DNA of 64,000 nucleotides. Origin: Glaciimonas sp. CA11.2. GTDB lineage: Bacteria; Pseudomonadota; Gammaproteobacteria; Burkholderiales; Burkholderiaceae_D. Positions 44,410 to 53,154 of this stretch are shown piece after piece. The position numbers were made by a program, and so were the translations under genes. The stretch covers positions 4,402,001-4,466,000 of the forward strand of contig NZ_JAVIWL010000001.1 in NCBI RefSeq assembly GCF_034314045.1, in the 5' to 3' direction. The first letter of the stretch is position 1. The number at the start of each line of letters is the position of its first letter. The notes under the pieces were generated by a model. The model saw nothing but the letters and a program-made list of their open reading frames with translations. It searched no databases and was not told the origin of the DNA.

Positions 44410-46787
44410 CCGATTTCCTGCTTACTCCGATATTGCTATTTGGCGCCGTTACATTTTATTTCGGTGTCATTTCGCTCGTTTATTTTCCCCTGGCGTTCGC
44501 CTATCTTTTTTGGGAGTGGCGGCTTTTCTCAAGGGCAAAAACTGCCCATTACACGCCGCGGGTAAGCGTTCTTGTACCTGCTTTTAACGAGGAGCGCACA
44601 ATTTATCCCAGTATCCAGTCAATCCTTGATTCCGACTATCCCGATTTTGAAGTGATCGTCATCAATGACGGATCAACTGACGGGACAGCGCACGAACTTC
44701 AGCCTTTTATTGCCCATCGGCAGATTAGTTATGTGGAGAAAAAAAACGGTGGAAAGGCGTCTGCCCTGAACGCTGGCATTGCCCGCGCCACCGGTGAGAT
44801 TATCTTGTTTACTGACGCCGACTCTTTATTTGAAAAAAATACTATTGGTAACGGAGTTGCGTATTTTACCGATCCTACAATTGGTGCATTGAGTGGCAAT
44901 GACACGCCGCTTAATCCTAAAGGGTGGCTTCAGAAGATGCTGGTGGTGACTTCACATATAGGCACAGGCCTGGTACGCCGTGCTCTTTCAATGGCAAGAA
45001 TTTTACCCATAATCCCTGGTAATCTTGGTATGGTGCGCAGTGACATTCTTCGCTCCATCGGAGGATTTCGTGAGATATGGGGCGAGGATCTGGAAATTAC
45101 TTTTCGCCTGCATCGCTGCGGTGTGCGGGTGGTGTATGGCGCACGTACCAAGGTGATCGCAGAGTGCCCTCACTCTTTGCGTGGTCTGTGGAAACAAAGA
45201 GTACGGTGGGTCAGAAGTTATATCACTATCATTTTTTTGCATCGGGACATGATTGCCCGTCCGACATTCGGTGTATTCGGCGGCTACTTGCTACTGAACT
45301 TGTTCAACATGATCATTGTTCCGATTGTGCAAATGCTGAGTTTATTGCTGCTTCCCGTCGCTATGCATGCCGGTATCATCAAACTGCAGAACATGGAATG
45401 GGTTGCATACATGGGATTTGGGTCGCTATTGATCGCCGCAGTGACGGCGATCCTATTAGATAAATCTCCGCGGGACTTGCTGTATTTGCCCTACACCATG
45501 GTTCTGCTTCCGTTGAGTTACTTTTACACCGCGGTGGTGATTTACGCGATCTGGGCCGAATTACGCGCCCATAACGAAGACTGGAACAAACTTGAGCGCA
45601 GAAATCCTCTCGCCATTGCTGCGCCCGAAGATCCCTGGCGACGCCGGTTGGTATTGGGTGGGGCCACGGTGGCCAGCTTGGCGGTTGTAAGCTCGGTGAT
45701 ACAGCTTGATGGTGACGATTTTAGTGAGGTCGCTGAATTGTTCGAGCCAGAAAAACCGATTGGGGGCAGTCTGACGGTATCTATCCACTTTTCGGATTGG
45801 AACAACTGGCGCAGGGCTTTGGAATCGTTGCTGGTATCGCCTGGTGCAAAGCACGTTGATCGGGTTGCCGTTTCTGCAGGGCGACCTGACTGGACCTATT
45901 ACAAATGGGATAGAAATACGGAGTGGTGGAGTCCAGAACAAAAAGAATCGCACGTCGATATGTTAGCCGAGACGATCACCTCGCTTGCTGCAAAGGGCTA
46001 CGCCACAACGGTGACGCTGGACGTGCTTGCGCCGCGTTATCTACAACTCAATCCGCATTGTGCCGCCGTCGATATCAATGGAAAAGCAAGCCGCGACATA
46101 GTCTGCTCCACGTGCCTTGCGAACGAAGAGTATGGAGAATTACTTGATGGTGCATTTCGGGCGCTTGCCACTAAGCCAGAAGTTGAATCGATTTGTATCA
46201 CCGAATTGTTTTACGACGTTCATTGCTATGACGAACGATGCCGCAAGGCATTCACGAGTGCGTCTGGACAGAGTGACTGGCCACGGCAAGGTAATGGATT
46301 AATAGACCGACTGCATCCGGCAATCGGAAAATGGCGCTCAGAACAGGTGAGTAAATCTGTTACCCGACTGTCCAGAATTGCGCGCACTTACGGCAAACAG
46401 CTGTTAGTTGATGTCCGTGTGAGTCGTGACGATCTCTCTCGCAACAGTACTGAAAACGGTCAGGATTATCGTTTGCTGTTGCCTTTAGTCGATCAGTTGG
46501 TGGTGTGGGATTACTTTGCGCTGGATGGCTTGCCGCCTAAAGTCACAGGGACAGTAGCCAAATATCTTAGTCGTCATTTTGGTGCAAAACGTTATTGGCA
46601 TTCAATCGGATTATGGAATGACAAGGAGGGCGCTATAGATGCAGATCAGCTTACCCGTTCTATACGTGCAGCCCGACGAGGCGGTAGTACTAATATCTGG
46701 ATTACGCCAGGAAAGTATCTGACCGATGCGCACTGGGACGCATTGGCAAAACTCAAGCTTGGAAAGGATTACACGAATCAAGTCTGA
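44406..46787 (+). CDS. Fused GT2 polysaccharide synthase and glycoside-hydrolase-like domain
   Basis: 793 residues. Residues about 1-410: family-2 processive glycosyltransferase with membrane helices (1-35 and about 285-400), VPAFNEE (58-64), TDAD (136-139), GED (226-228) and QRVRW (264-268), as in PgaC/IcaA-type synthases. A further hydrophobic segment (about 415-433) leads to an outside C-terminal domain (about 445-793) that looks like a TIM-barrel glycosidase: ITELFYDVHCYDERCRKAF and WDYFALDGLPPKVTG resemble PgaB C-terminal and GHL-type domains. A synthase joined to its own hydrolase in one chain is unusual. Product probably an amino-sugar polymer (inference). Confidence 0.87.
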   Translation: MTDFLLTPILLFGAVTFYFGVISLVYFPLAFAYLFWEWRLFSRAKTAHYTPRVSVLVPAFNEERTIYPSIQSILDSDYPDFEVIVINDGSTDGTAHELQPFIAHRQISYVEKKNGGKASALNAGIARATGEIILFTDADSLFEKNTIGNGVAYFTDPTIGALSGNDTPLNPKGWLQKMLVVTSHIGTGLVRRALSMARILPIIPGNLGMVRSDILRSIGGFREIWGEDLEITFRLHRCGVRVVYGARTKVIAECPHSLRGLWKQRVRWVRSYITIIFLHRDMIARPTFGVFGGYLLLNLFNMIIVPIVQMLSLLLLPVAMHAGIIKLQNMEWVAYMGFGSLLIAAVTAILLDKSPRDLLYLPYTMVLLPLSYFYTAVVIYAIWAELRAHNEDWNKLERRNPLAIAAPEDPWRRRLVLGGATVASLAVVSSVIQLDGDDFSEVAELFEPEKPIGGSLTVSIHFSDWNNWRRALESLLVSPGAKHVDRVAVSAGRPDWTYYKWDRNTEWWSPEQKESHVDMLAETITSLAAKGYATTVTLDVLAPRYLQLNPHCAAVDINGKASRDIVCSTCLANEEYGELLDGAFRALATKPEVESICITELFYDVHCYDERCRKAFTSASGQSDWPRQGNGLIDRLHPAIGKWRSEQVSKSVTRLSRIARTYGKQLLVDVRVSRDDLSRNSTENGQDYRLLLPLVDQLVVWDYFALDGLPPKVTGTVAKYLSRHFGAKRYWHSIGLWNDKEGAIDADQLTRSIRAARRGGSTNIWITPGKYLTDAHWDALAKLKLGKDYTNQV

Positions 46788-46940
46788 CTCGGAAATCGGG
46801 TGACGAATGGTGAGTCAGGCGCTAAGTCGCGTGTGTATTACACATTAACAAACGACATACAACACCGGCGCACGCTGAAGATTTCAGCTACAAAAGCTTC
46901 TAAAAAATACGATAAAAATACTTTGACAAGGGATATAGCA

Positions 46941-48206
46941 ATGAAGCTCAAACCGAAGGGGAATACGTTGTCTTGGGGTGCACTATTGGCTTGTCTGTCA
47001 ATGGTCGCATCAGCTGCCGAAACTGACGTCGTGCCGCAGCAAAAAGAAAAAAACTATGCAGAAAAGGCGGATCAGGAGATTCAGGAATTCCATTGGAATC
47101 AAGCCATTCAGACGTATCGCGACGAACTCGCCAAAAACAATAAAAACGCGGACGCATGGCGGGGCATTGGCCGGATACTTCGCTTCGAGGGACATCTGGA
47201 AGAATCGCGGCAAGCTTACGAGAAAGCCGCAGCCCTTGAACCGGAGGATCCAAATGCTGCGCTGGGAATCGCTAATACCTACCGATTAAATCATGACTTC
47301 GACCAGGCAAAAATAAATTATGCCGCCGCGCAACAACACTGGCCGAAAGATGACGAAGTAAAACAGGCTGCCTACGATTTTGCACGCGACACCAATCCAC
47401 GCATATTTGGTAGTTACGAAAGGGATCTTGCGTTTCGGACCACCACTTATGGCGCCGGAACACCGTTATTTTCGCGCGAGGATATTCAGTTTGAACACGT
47501 CAATGATGAGAGTCTTGGCGTCTATGTACGAAAAGATGAAAAGGCTACTTACAGACACTATTTCGCGTTAAATAATTTTCTGGAATTCAGATATCGGCGA
47601 TCTAATTATTCTTATTCAATCCCTATAACGGACTTTTCAGCTGTCGACTGGTTCGATGAATACCGCATTCGATATAGTTATCCGATCACCCCTGAGCAAG
47701 TCGGTTCGCTGACATTCACGTACCGGCCGACCACGTTAAAAACCACGCAGCAGACATATAACTCAACCAAACTTGAGATGGAACTTCACTCTCAATGGAC
47801 GCCCCGTTTTGCCACATTAGTTGGTGCAGGGGCGCTGCGCGATCTTAATGACAATCCGATTACGACTAGCGATCTGCGCACGACCAGTTTGGTAAAGGCG
47901 GGAGTGGAATATATGCTGACGCAAAAAATGCAAGTCGCGGCTACGTATATAACAAACCCGGATCTGGACAACTCGATCCACAGCAAAAGTTTGATTTTCC
48001 TGAACTATCAATGGCGCGGCGATTTATCGACAATTTTCCGCTATCGCTATGATGATTATAAAAGTGGCATCAATCAACGGATCGCCTCTCTTCTATTCCG
48101 ATACACACCAAACTCCCATATTTTTTCTGAGTTTGGCGTACTGACGGCCAGTCGCGGTGGCCGCAGCGGCGTTTATCCAGAGTTGACGTTAGTTTATAAA
48201 TTTTAA
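46941..48206 (+). CDS. TPR/beta-barrel outer-membrane protein, probable polysaccharide exporter
   Basis: 421 residues from MKLKPKGNTLSWG behind AAGGGAT (a longer reading from 46800 lacks a signal). Signal peptide about 1-26. Residues about 30-150 are TPRs (ADAWRGIGRILRFEGHLEESRQAYEKAAALEPEDPNAALGIANTYRLNHDFDQAKINYAAA); residues about 155-421 are alternating beta-strands ending YPELTLVYKF, a C-terminal aromatic of outer-membrane barrels. TPR domain plus barrel is the layout of PgaA and AlgK/AlgE-type exporters. Last gene of the operon. Confidence 0.82.
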   Translation: MKLKPKGNTLSWGALLACLSMVASAAETDVVPQQKEKNYAEKADQEIQEFHWNQAIQTYRDELAKNNKNADAWRGIGRILRFEGHLEESRQAYEKAAALEPEDPNAALGIANTYRLNHDFDQAKINYAAAQQHWPKDDEVKQAAYDFARDTNPRIFGSYERDLAFRTTTYGAGTPLFSREDIQFEHVNDESLGVYVRKDEKATYRHYFALNNFLEFRYRRSNYSYSIPITDFSAVDWFDEYRIRYSYPITPEQVGSLTFTYRPTTLKTTQQTYNSTKLEMELHSQWTPRFATLVGAGALRDLNDNPITTSDLRTTSLVKAGVEYMLTQKMQVAATYITNPDLDNSIHSKSLIFLNYQWRGDLSTIFRYRYDDYKSGINQRIASLLFRYTPNSHIFSEFGVLTASRGGRSGVYPELTLVYKF

Positions 48207-48278
48207 GAAAAATGTTTTTTTGAAAATTGCGGTAGAAAGTGGCACGTTGAAAAATGCAACAAACAACTTGACCGGCTC

Positions 48279-48300
48279 AGCGGACGCAACCGCGTCCGCC
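48279..48300. terminator. GC-rich hairpin between convergent genes
   Basis: Eight-base arms GCGGACGC and GCGTCCGC with a four-base loop (48280-48299) lie between the exporter gene and the convergent kinase gene. It shares the GGACGC core with the terminator at 41392-41410. No T-run follows on either strand. Confidence 0.5.
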
Positions 48301-48303
48301 AGA

Positions 48304-49008
48304 TCAGCGAGAAATGCCACTTTCGCCAGCAACCCAATTGAACACCCTGTCGGCGCGCCCTTGTGTCGATTCAATTAAAACAGCATTCGGTTCATCCGTC
48401 CGTTGTACCCACTCTTGCGCGGCCTGCTTATCACGCCCAAATTGCATGTGGCGCGCAATCAGTCGTTGTTGCCGCAAATCGGTCTCTATCGCTAAATACC
48501 AGGTTTCGTCTAGTAAGCCGGGAACCTTGCTCCAGTGGCCTCGGTCCAGTAAAAGGTAGTTTCCTTCCGTTATCACCAGTTGTATGTCTGCGGATATGGC
48601 AATCGCGCTCGCAATCGGCTCCTCTATCTCACGGCGGAATTCTGGGGCATAGATCACCTCATCCTGGGCTTGATGACGCAGCCTGTTGAGTAGTGCGGCA
48701 TAACCGGCGCTATCAAAGGTGTCTTCGGCACCTTTACGACTCTGCCGGTTTAAACGGACTAATTCCTTGTTTGCCAGATGGAATCCGTCCATCGGCACCA
48801 CTATCGCTCGTCCATGCAAACCCGCCACGAGCGCTTGTGCGAATGTCGATTTACCAGAGCCTGGCTGACCAACAATCCCAAGAATAAAGCGTTGACCGTT
48901 AGCTAAACGTACCCTTAACTTTTCCAGGCAGGTTTCAATGGTGCATGCGTCAGTTGTGCATGATTCGATCGTCATGGCCTTGATCACATTTGTCGTTGAA
49001 TTGGTCAC
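48304..49008 (-). CDS. P-loop nucleoside/sugar kinase (uridine-kinase/phosphoribulokinase superfamily)
   Basis: 234 residues from GTG behind AAGGTAA. Walker A GIVGQPGSGKST (about 44-55), the substrate-binding VVPMDGFHLANKELVRLNRQSRKGAEDTFD, Walker B ITEGNYLLLD and a lid-like RQQRLIARHM. This is the YggC/FrcK-type branch found near sugar uptake genes and in pantothenate/fructose contexts; phosphate acceptor unknown. Single gene convergent with the polysaccharide operon. Confidence 0.85.
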   Translation of the reverse strand: MTNSTTNVIKAMTIESCTTDACTIETCLEKLRVRLANGQRFILGIVGQPGSGKSTFAQALVAGLHGRAIVVPMDGFHLANKELVRLNRQSRKGAEDTFDSAGYAALLNRLRHQAQDEVIYAPEFRREIEEPIASAIAISADIQLVITEGNYLLLDRGHWSKVPGLLDETWYLAIETDLRQQRLIARHMQFGRDKQAAQEWVQRTDEPNAVLIESTQGRADRVFNWVAGESGISR

Positions 49009-49122
49009 TACGGATTACCTTAAGTTCGTTTTTTGTAATGCCGAATTGATCGTCGCTAAAAACCGGCATCCAAGACTTGGCAACGCCGACAGAGATCGGG
49101 ACCGAGAATGTTTTGTCAGTCG

Positions 49123-49629
49123 TTAATCCTTAGCTTGTTTGCTCCATACCATCAGCTTTGCGACCAATAATTGCACAACATCTCCGCTTTGATTTATTGT
49201 CTGGGATCTAACTTGTATCATGCCGCGGTCAGGACGGGATCTCGATGGCGTAAGAGATATTACTTCACTCTCTACATGCAGCACATCGCCGGGTCGGGTT
49301 GCCTTGGGCCAGGTAATTTCTCCGCCCGCACCGATAATGCCACCAGCCAGCGGCATTCCGCTTTCTACCAGTAAGCGCATTGTGATCGCCGCAGTGTGCC
49401 AACCGCTTGCCGCCAAGCCGCCAAAGAACGTATCTTGGGCGGCAACCTCGTCCAAATGAAACGGCTGAGGATCGAATTGATGTGCAAAGCGTTTGATTTC
49501 CTCCGCAGTCATTTGATGCGAGGCGGATATAAATTGTTGACCGAGAAAAATATCTTCCAGATACAAGTGCATCTCTTTGATGATTTCAGCGGGATCGCTA
49601 CCATCAACACCAGAATGCGTATTCGTCAT
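49123..49629 (-). CDS. MaoC-like hotdog-fold dehydratase
   Basis: 168 residues. Hotdog fold with the hydratase motif FDPQPFHLDEVAAQDTFFGGLAASGWHTAA (catalytic Asp and His, about 52-81) and ending in a strand with VESEVISLTPSRSRPDRGMIQVRSQ. Typical of (R)-specific enoyl-CoA hydratase-related MaoC proteins, many of which act on acyl-CoA intermediates. Start MTNTHSG is preferred over the longer MLKKDIPM reading. Lies 42 bp before the ccdA-like gene end but is probably a separate unit. Confidence 0.83.
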   Translation of the reverse strand: MTNTHSGVDGSDPAEIIKEMHLYLEDIFLGQQFISASHQMTAEEIKRFAHQFDPQPFHLDEVAAQDTFFGGLAASGWHTAAITMRLLVESGMPLAGGIIGAGGEITWPKATRPGDVLHVESEVISLTPSRSRPDRGMIQVRSQTINQSGDVVQLLVAKLMVWSKQAKD

Positions 49630-49671
49630 TGGTATATCTTTCTTTAGCAAAGTATTGTTCTAGCAACCCAT

Positions 49672-50400
49672 CTACATACTTGTCGTCAAGACGGTTAGCC
49701 AATCTGGGCTGATAGATAGCAACCAACTTTCAAGAGCGCGATCCAGACCGCTCAGCATTAATCCACCCACGATCATCATCATGACGCCGAGTAAAGTTTT
49801 ACCATATTGACCGAAGGTGAGTAATTTTCCGCGGAAGCGTCCAAATCCAGCACGTGACGCCATGCCGAGTACTATCAAAGGCAATCCGGCACCGATCCCG
49901 AAAATGATCATTAGCAATGCAATCTGCGGCAGACTCTTACCTTGCGAAGCCAGCGTTGTTGCGGCTCCTAAAGTTGGTCCAACACAGGGAGTCCATATCA
50001 CGCCAAGCAGTAATCCTATAACAAATTGGCCTGGAATACCGTCCAGTTGCACGCGGGACAATACATCACTGGCCAACCCTCCGATACCAGCCAACGCCGC
50101 AGACCAACGTTGCTGCAAGCTCGCTGACACCATCAATAGCCCAAACAAAATAAACAAGATTGCGGCAGCCAGGCGAAATGTATCTTGACCTAAGCCAATT
50201 GATGCGCCAATGGCGGCTATGAATACGCCTAATAGGGAAAACGAGAGTGCCAGTCCAGCAGCAAGTGCCAACACGCCAAATCGATGTGCGGTGATTGCTG
50301 AAGTAAGCAGGATGGGGACGAGTGGCAAAACGCAGGGTGACAGAATGGACAAAACACCCGCCACAAAACTCAGACCGTAACTAGCAAGTCCAAAATCCAT
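49672..50400 (-). CDS. CcdA/DsbD-like thiol-disulfide transmembrane protein
   Basis: 242 residues, six membrane segments. Conserved cysteines in LSILSPCVLPLVPILLTS and GVIWTPCVGPTLGAATTL form the membrane disulfide relay. Transfers reducing equivalents from cytoplasmic thioredoxin to the periplasm for cytochrome c maturation or thiol repair. One-base overlap with the thioredoxin gene upstream, with which it works. Confidence 0.93.
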   Translation of the reverse strand: MDFGLASYGLSFVAGVLSILSPCVLPLVPILLTSAITAHRFGVLALAAGLALSFSLLGVFIAAIGASIGLGQDTFRLAAAILFILFGLLMVSASLQQRWSAALAGIGGLASDVLSRVQLDGIPGQFVIGLLLGVIWTPCVGPTLGAATTLASQGKSLPQIALLMIIFGIGAGLPLIVLGMASRAGFGRFRGKLLTFGQYGKTLLGVMMMIVGGLMLSGLDRALESWLLSISPDWLTVLTTSM

Positions 50401-50786
50401 TAAAGTGCTTGCGCAAACGTCGCCTGGATTGCTGCTTTGGTGGTCTGCCCGGTCGCGCGCGTCACTTCTTTGCCACCCTTGAAGACAACAAAGGTCGATT
50501 GCTGACTGATATGCATGACTTTTTTGAGCGCTATTTCTTTATCGTAATCCGCCACAAGCAGAGTGATACTTTGCATATCCGGCTGCTTTAACAGACTATC
50601 AACGATAGGTTTTTGTACCTTGCAAGTCGGACACCAGTCCGCGTGAAAATAAACAATTGCGGGCTTGCCTTCAGCTTGTAATTTTTCGAATGCAGTTTGA
50701 CTAAAAGCTATTTCACCGGCATTAGCGGCAAACGATGTTATTAGCATCGCACTCCCTAATAAGGCTGTTGAAAGAAATTTGCGCAT
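50400..50786 (-). CDS. Periplasmic thioredoxin-like protein
   Basis: 128 residues behind GGAGAG. Signal peptide about 1-23 (ending FAANAG), thioredoxin fold with active-site WCPTC (about 51-55) in FHADWCPTCKVQKPI. Receives electrons from the CcdA-like protein encoded next and keeps periplasmic cysteines reduced. The two-gene unit is a minimal periplasmic reducing system. Confidence 0.92.
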   Translation of the reverse strand: MRKFLSTALLGSAMLITSFAANAGEIAFSQTAFEKLQAEGKPAIVYFHADWCPTCKVQKPIVDSLLKQPDMQSITLLVADYDKEIALKKVMHISQQSTFVVFKGGKEVTRATGQTTKAAIQATFAQAL

Positions 50787-50978
50787 GGCACTCTCCAATA
50801 AGAATTAGATGGATTGATAGAAAACCTAGATTGCCGCATAGAAAATATCGGCTAAGTTTAGTCTTTAGGTTTAACCTTTAACCACTAACAACGCCTAACG
50901 CGGGTATTAAACAATCAGTGCGCCGTTCTAAATATCGCTGCATAAACTATCTTATAAATGTGCACTCAAGGTGCGTTC

Positions 50979-51647
50979 TCAGACACTTTCATCTTGATGT
51001 TCAGCGCCCTCATTTGGCAAAAAATGCCCTAATTTAGCCGACTTGGTATCCAGATAACGGGTATTAAACGGATTTCTGTTCAAAATCAACGGTATGCGCT
51101 CAACTACCGGCACGCCCATCTTTTTAAGTGCGTCCATCTTGCGCGGATTATTAGTCATCAGACGCAATGTCTTGATTCCCAAATGCTGCAGCATTGGCTC
51201 GCACATACCGTAGTGGCGCAAATCATCGGCAAAACCCAATTGCTGATTCGCTTCGACGGTATCGGCACCAGAATCCTGAATGCGGTAAGCACGAATTTTA
51301 TTAACTAATCCGATTCCACGTCCTTCCTGACGCAAATACAATATGGCGCCGCGCCCTTCTGCCGCAATTTGCTGGAGCGATCCTTCTAATTGGGCGCCAC
51401 AATCACAACGTTGGCTAAAGAGCGCATCGCCAGTCAGGCATTCCGAGTGGATACGGGCTAAAACCGGCAAACCGTCTGTTACATCGCCTAAGACGAGTGC
51501 CAGATGTTCTTTACCAGAAGGATGATCGATAAAAGCGTGGAGCTGAAATGTAGCCCAAGGAGTCGGCAGTTCGCAAGAGGTGACGTATTCCAGTGATTCG
51601 TGGATTTGGGCTGCTGCGGCGTTACAAGGTGTAATGTGGGTGCTCAT
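50979..51647 (-). CDS. ribA: GTP cyclohydrolase II
   Basis: 222 residues, standalone form (not fused to RibB). Zinc-binding [21 protein letters not shown], catalytic [42 protein letters not shown] and [16 protein letters not shown] are all present. Opens the imidazole ring of GTP in the first step of riboflavin synthesis. No FMN riboswitch is recognisable in the 464 bp upstream, and other rib genes are not nearby. Confidence 0.96.
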   Translation of the reverse strand: MSTHITPCNAAAAQIHESLEYVTSCELPTPWATFQLHAFIDHPSGKEHLALVLGDVTDGLPVLARIHSECLTGDALFSQRCDCGAQLEGSLQQIAAEGRGAILYLRQEGRGIGLVNKIRAYRIQDSGADTVEANQQLGFADDLRHYGMCEPMLQHLGIKTLRLMTNNPRKMDALKKMGVPVVERIPLILNRNPFNTRYLDTKSAKLGHFLPNEGAEHQDESV

Positions 51648-52111
51648 AGATCGATGCGTTACTTCAATATAAAAAGCACGCCATTAGGTGCATGACGTGC
51701 CTTGCCAACAGATTAAATAACTCAGGCTGGAATTAATTCAGTCATCGTACACCGAGAATAGGAAAGCGCGCTGACCATTGCCTTTTCGCCTAACGTCATC
51801 TCTTCGGTAGCAATGAGGTCAATACTGCTGAAGCCGGTAAATTGCCATACTGAACGCTAATAGGTTTCATAAAAACCATTGGTCATTGCGCCTGCGTAGC
51901 TAAAAGCGCTTCCAGATTACCTTGATATAATGACCTTTTCCCCCAAAACAAGCCCAACGATATTATTTTGGGGTATTTAAAACGCGGACTGCTGGACCTC
52001 ATGCCGTCGATTCGCGCTTTAAAGTCTCATAATAATTGTACATCGGGCCGCCGCTCAAGATGACATTCACTTCAGGCATTACTTTTATCACGCATCTGAT
52101 GAAGTAAAGAG
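51648..52111. other. 464-bp gap upstream of ribA
   Basis: Contains a CCCCAAAA...TTTTGGGG inverted repeat (51941-51973, 17-base loop) and a short minus-strand open stretch ending at about 51724 (peptide GEKAMVSALSYSRCTMTE) without a usable start. No gene and no riboswitch consensus seen. Confidence 0.45.
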
Positions 52112-52813
52112 TTAATACGGCAAATCGAATACCAATATTTCAGCCGCCTCTGCATCGCTTAAAGAGATTAACGATTCATCTGAAATTTTCAGTGCATCAC
52201 CTGTGAATAACGCGATCCCGTTCACCGTAACCGCACCGCGTATCACGTGTATATACCCAGTACGTCCTGCCGCTAAAGCATGTGAAATTGCATCTTTTGG
52301 ACCCAAAAGGCCGGCGTAAATGCAAGCGTCCTGATGTATCAATACCGTCCCGTCGCGCCCGTCAGATGACGCTATAAGGCGTAGCTGACCTTGTTTGGAC
52401 GCTGGAGTGAAATGCTTCTCCTCATACCCAGGTGGAATGCCTTTGACGTCTGGCTCTATCCAAATTTGCAAAAAATGTAGTGCTTCAGAAGGTGAGCTAT
52501 TAAATTCGCTATGCCTTACGCCTGTTCCTGCGCTCATCCGTTGTACATCGCCATAGTGCAATACAGAGCCCGTCCCCATACTGTCTTTGTGCTCCAATGC
52601 ACCATCGAGCACATAGGAAATAATTTCCATATCACGATGACCATGCGTCCCGAAGCCCTGCCCTGGCGCAACTCTGTCTTCGTTGATCACCAATAGCGGG
52701 CCGAAACCGGTGTGCTGCGCATCTTGATAGTGACCAAATGAAAATGTATGTCTGGATTGCAGCCATCCGTGGTCGGCTACACCGCGATCACCGCTTTTAC
52801 GCACTTGTAACAT
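52112..52813 (-). CDS. Pirin-family bicupin (YhhW/quercetinase-like)
   Basis: 233 residues. The N-terminal cupin carries FGTHGHRDMEIISYVLDGALEHKDSMG with the metal histidines of pirins, followed by RMSAGTGVRHSEFNSS and LHFLQIWIEPD. Opening RKSGDRGVADHGWLQSRHTFSFGHYQD is standard for the family. YhhW shows quercetin 2,3-dioxygenase activity in vitro; cellular role unclear. Divergent from dbpA. Confidence 0.93.
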   Translation of the reverse strand: MLQVRKSGDRGVADHGWLQSRHTFSFGHYQDAQHTGFGPLLVINEDRVAPGQGFGTHGHRDMEIISYVLDGALEHKDSMGTGSVLHYGDVQRMSAGTGVRHSEFNSSPSEALHFLQIWIEPDVKGIPPGYEEKHFTPASKQGQLRLIASSDGRDGTVLIHQDACIYAGLLGPKDAISHALAAGRTGYIHVIRGAVTVNGIALFTGDALKISDESLISLSDAEAAEILVFDLPY

Positions 52814-53154
52814 GATGCTCTCCGTTTCTGAATTGACGATTATTTCGATAATGTCGATAGCTTCGCAATGATGGTCACCACTTACCTAAGTAACGCCTAT
52901 TGATGCATCGATAGGTCTAATTATGATCGACAACAAATCAAAAGAAAAACGGAAAGTTTTCATATCTATTATCGAAAAAATCGAACATATAAATAAAAAC
53001 GCCTATTTTGTGCTTGCATTTTTCGATTTGGATGCGATAAACGTCACTTAAGTGCTTTTTAGATATTAAAATACATCAAAAAAGCCATCATATCTGGCCC
53101 TAAACCGGTGCGCCTGTTAGACTTCCCTCCCCCTTTCTGTCGACTAACGCCACC
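52814..53154. other. 341-bp divergent promoter region between pirin and dbpA
   Basis: Strongly AT-rich from 52920 to 53100. Must hold promoters for both genes; I cannot assign boxes with confidence. No gene seen. Confidence 0.4.

Noticed and set aside
51648..52111. Possible FMN riboswitch before ribA
   Set aside because: No RFN consensus blocks recognised; only a simple inverted repeat present.
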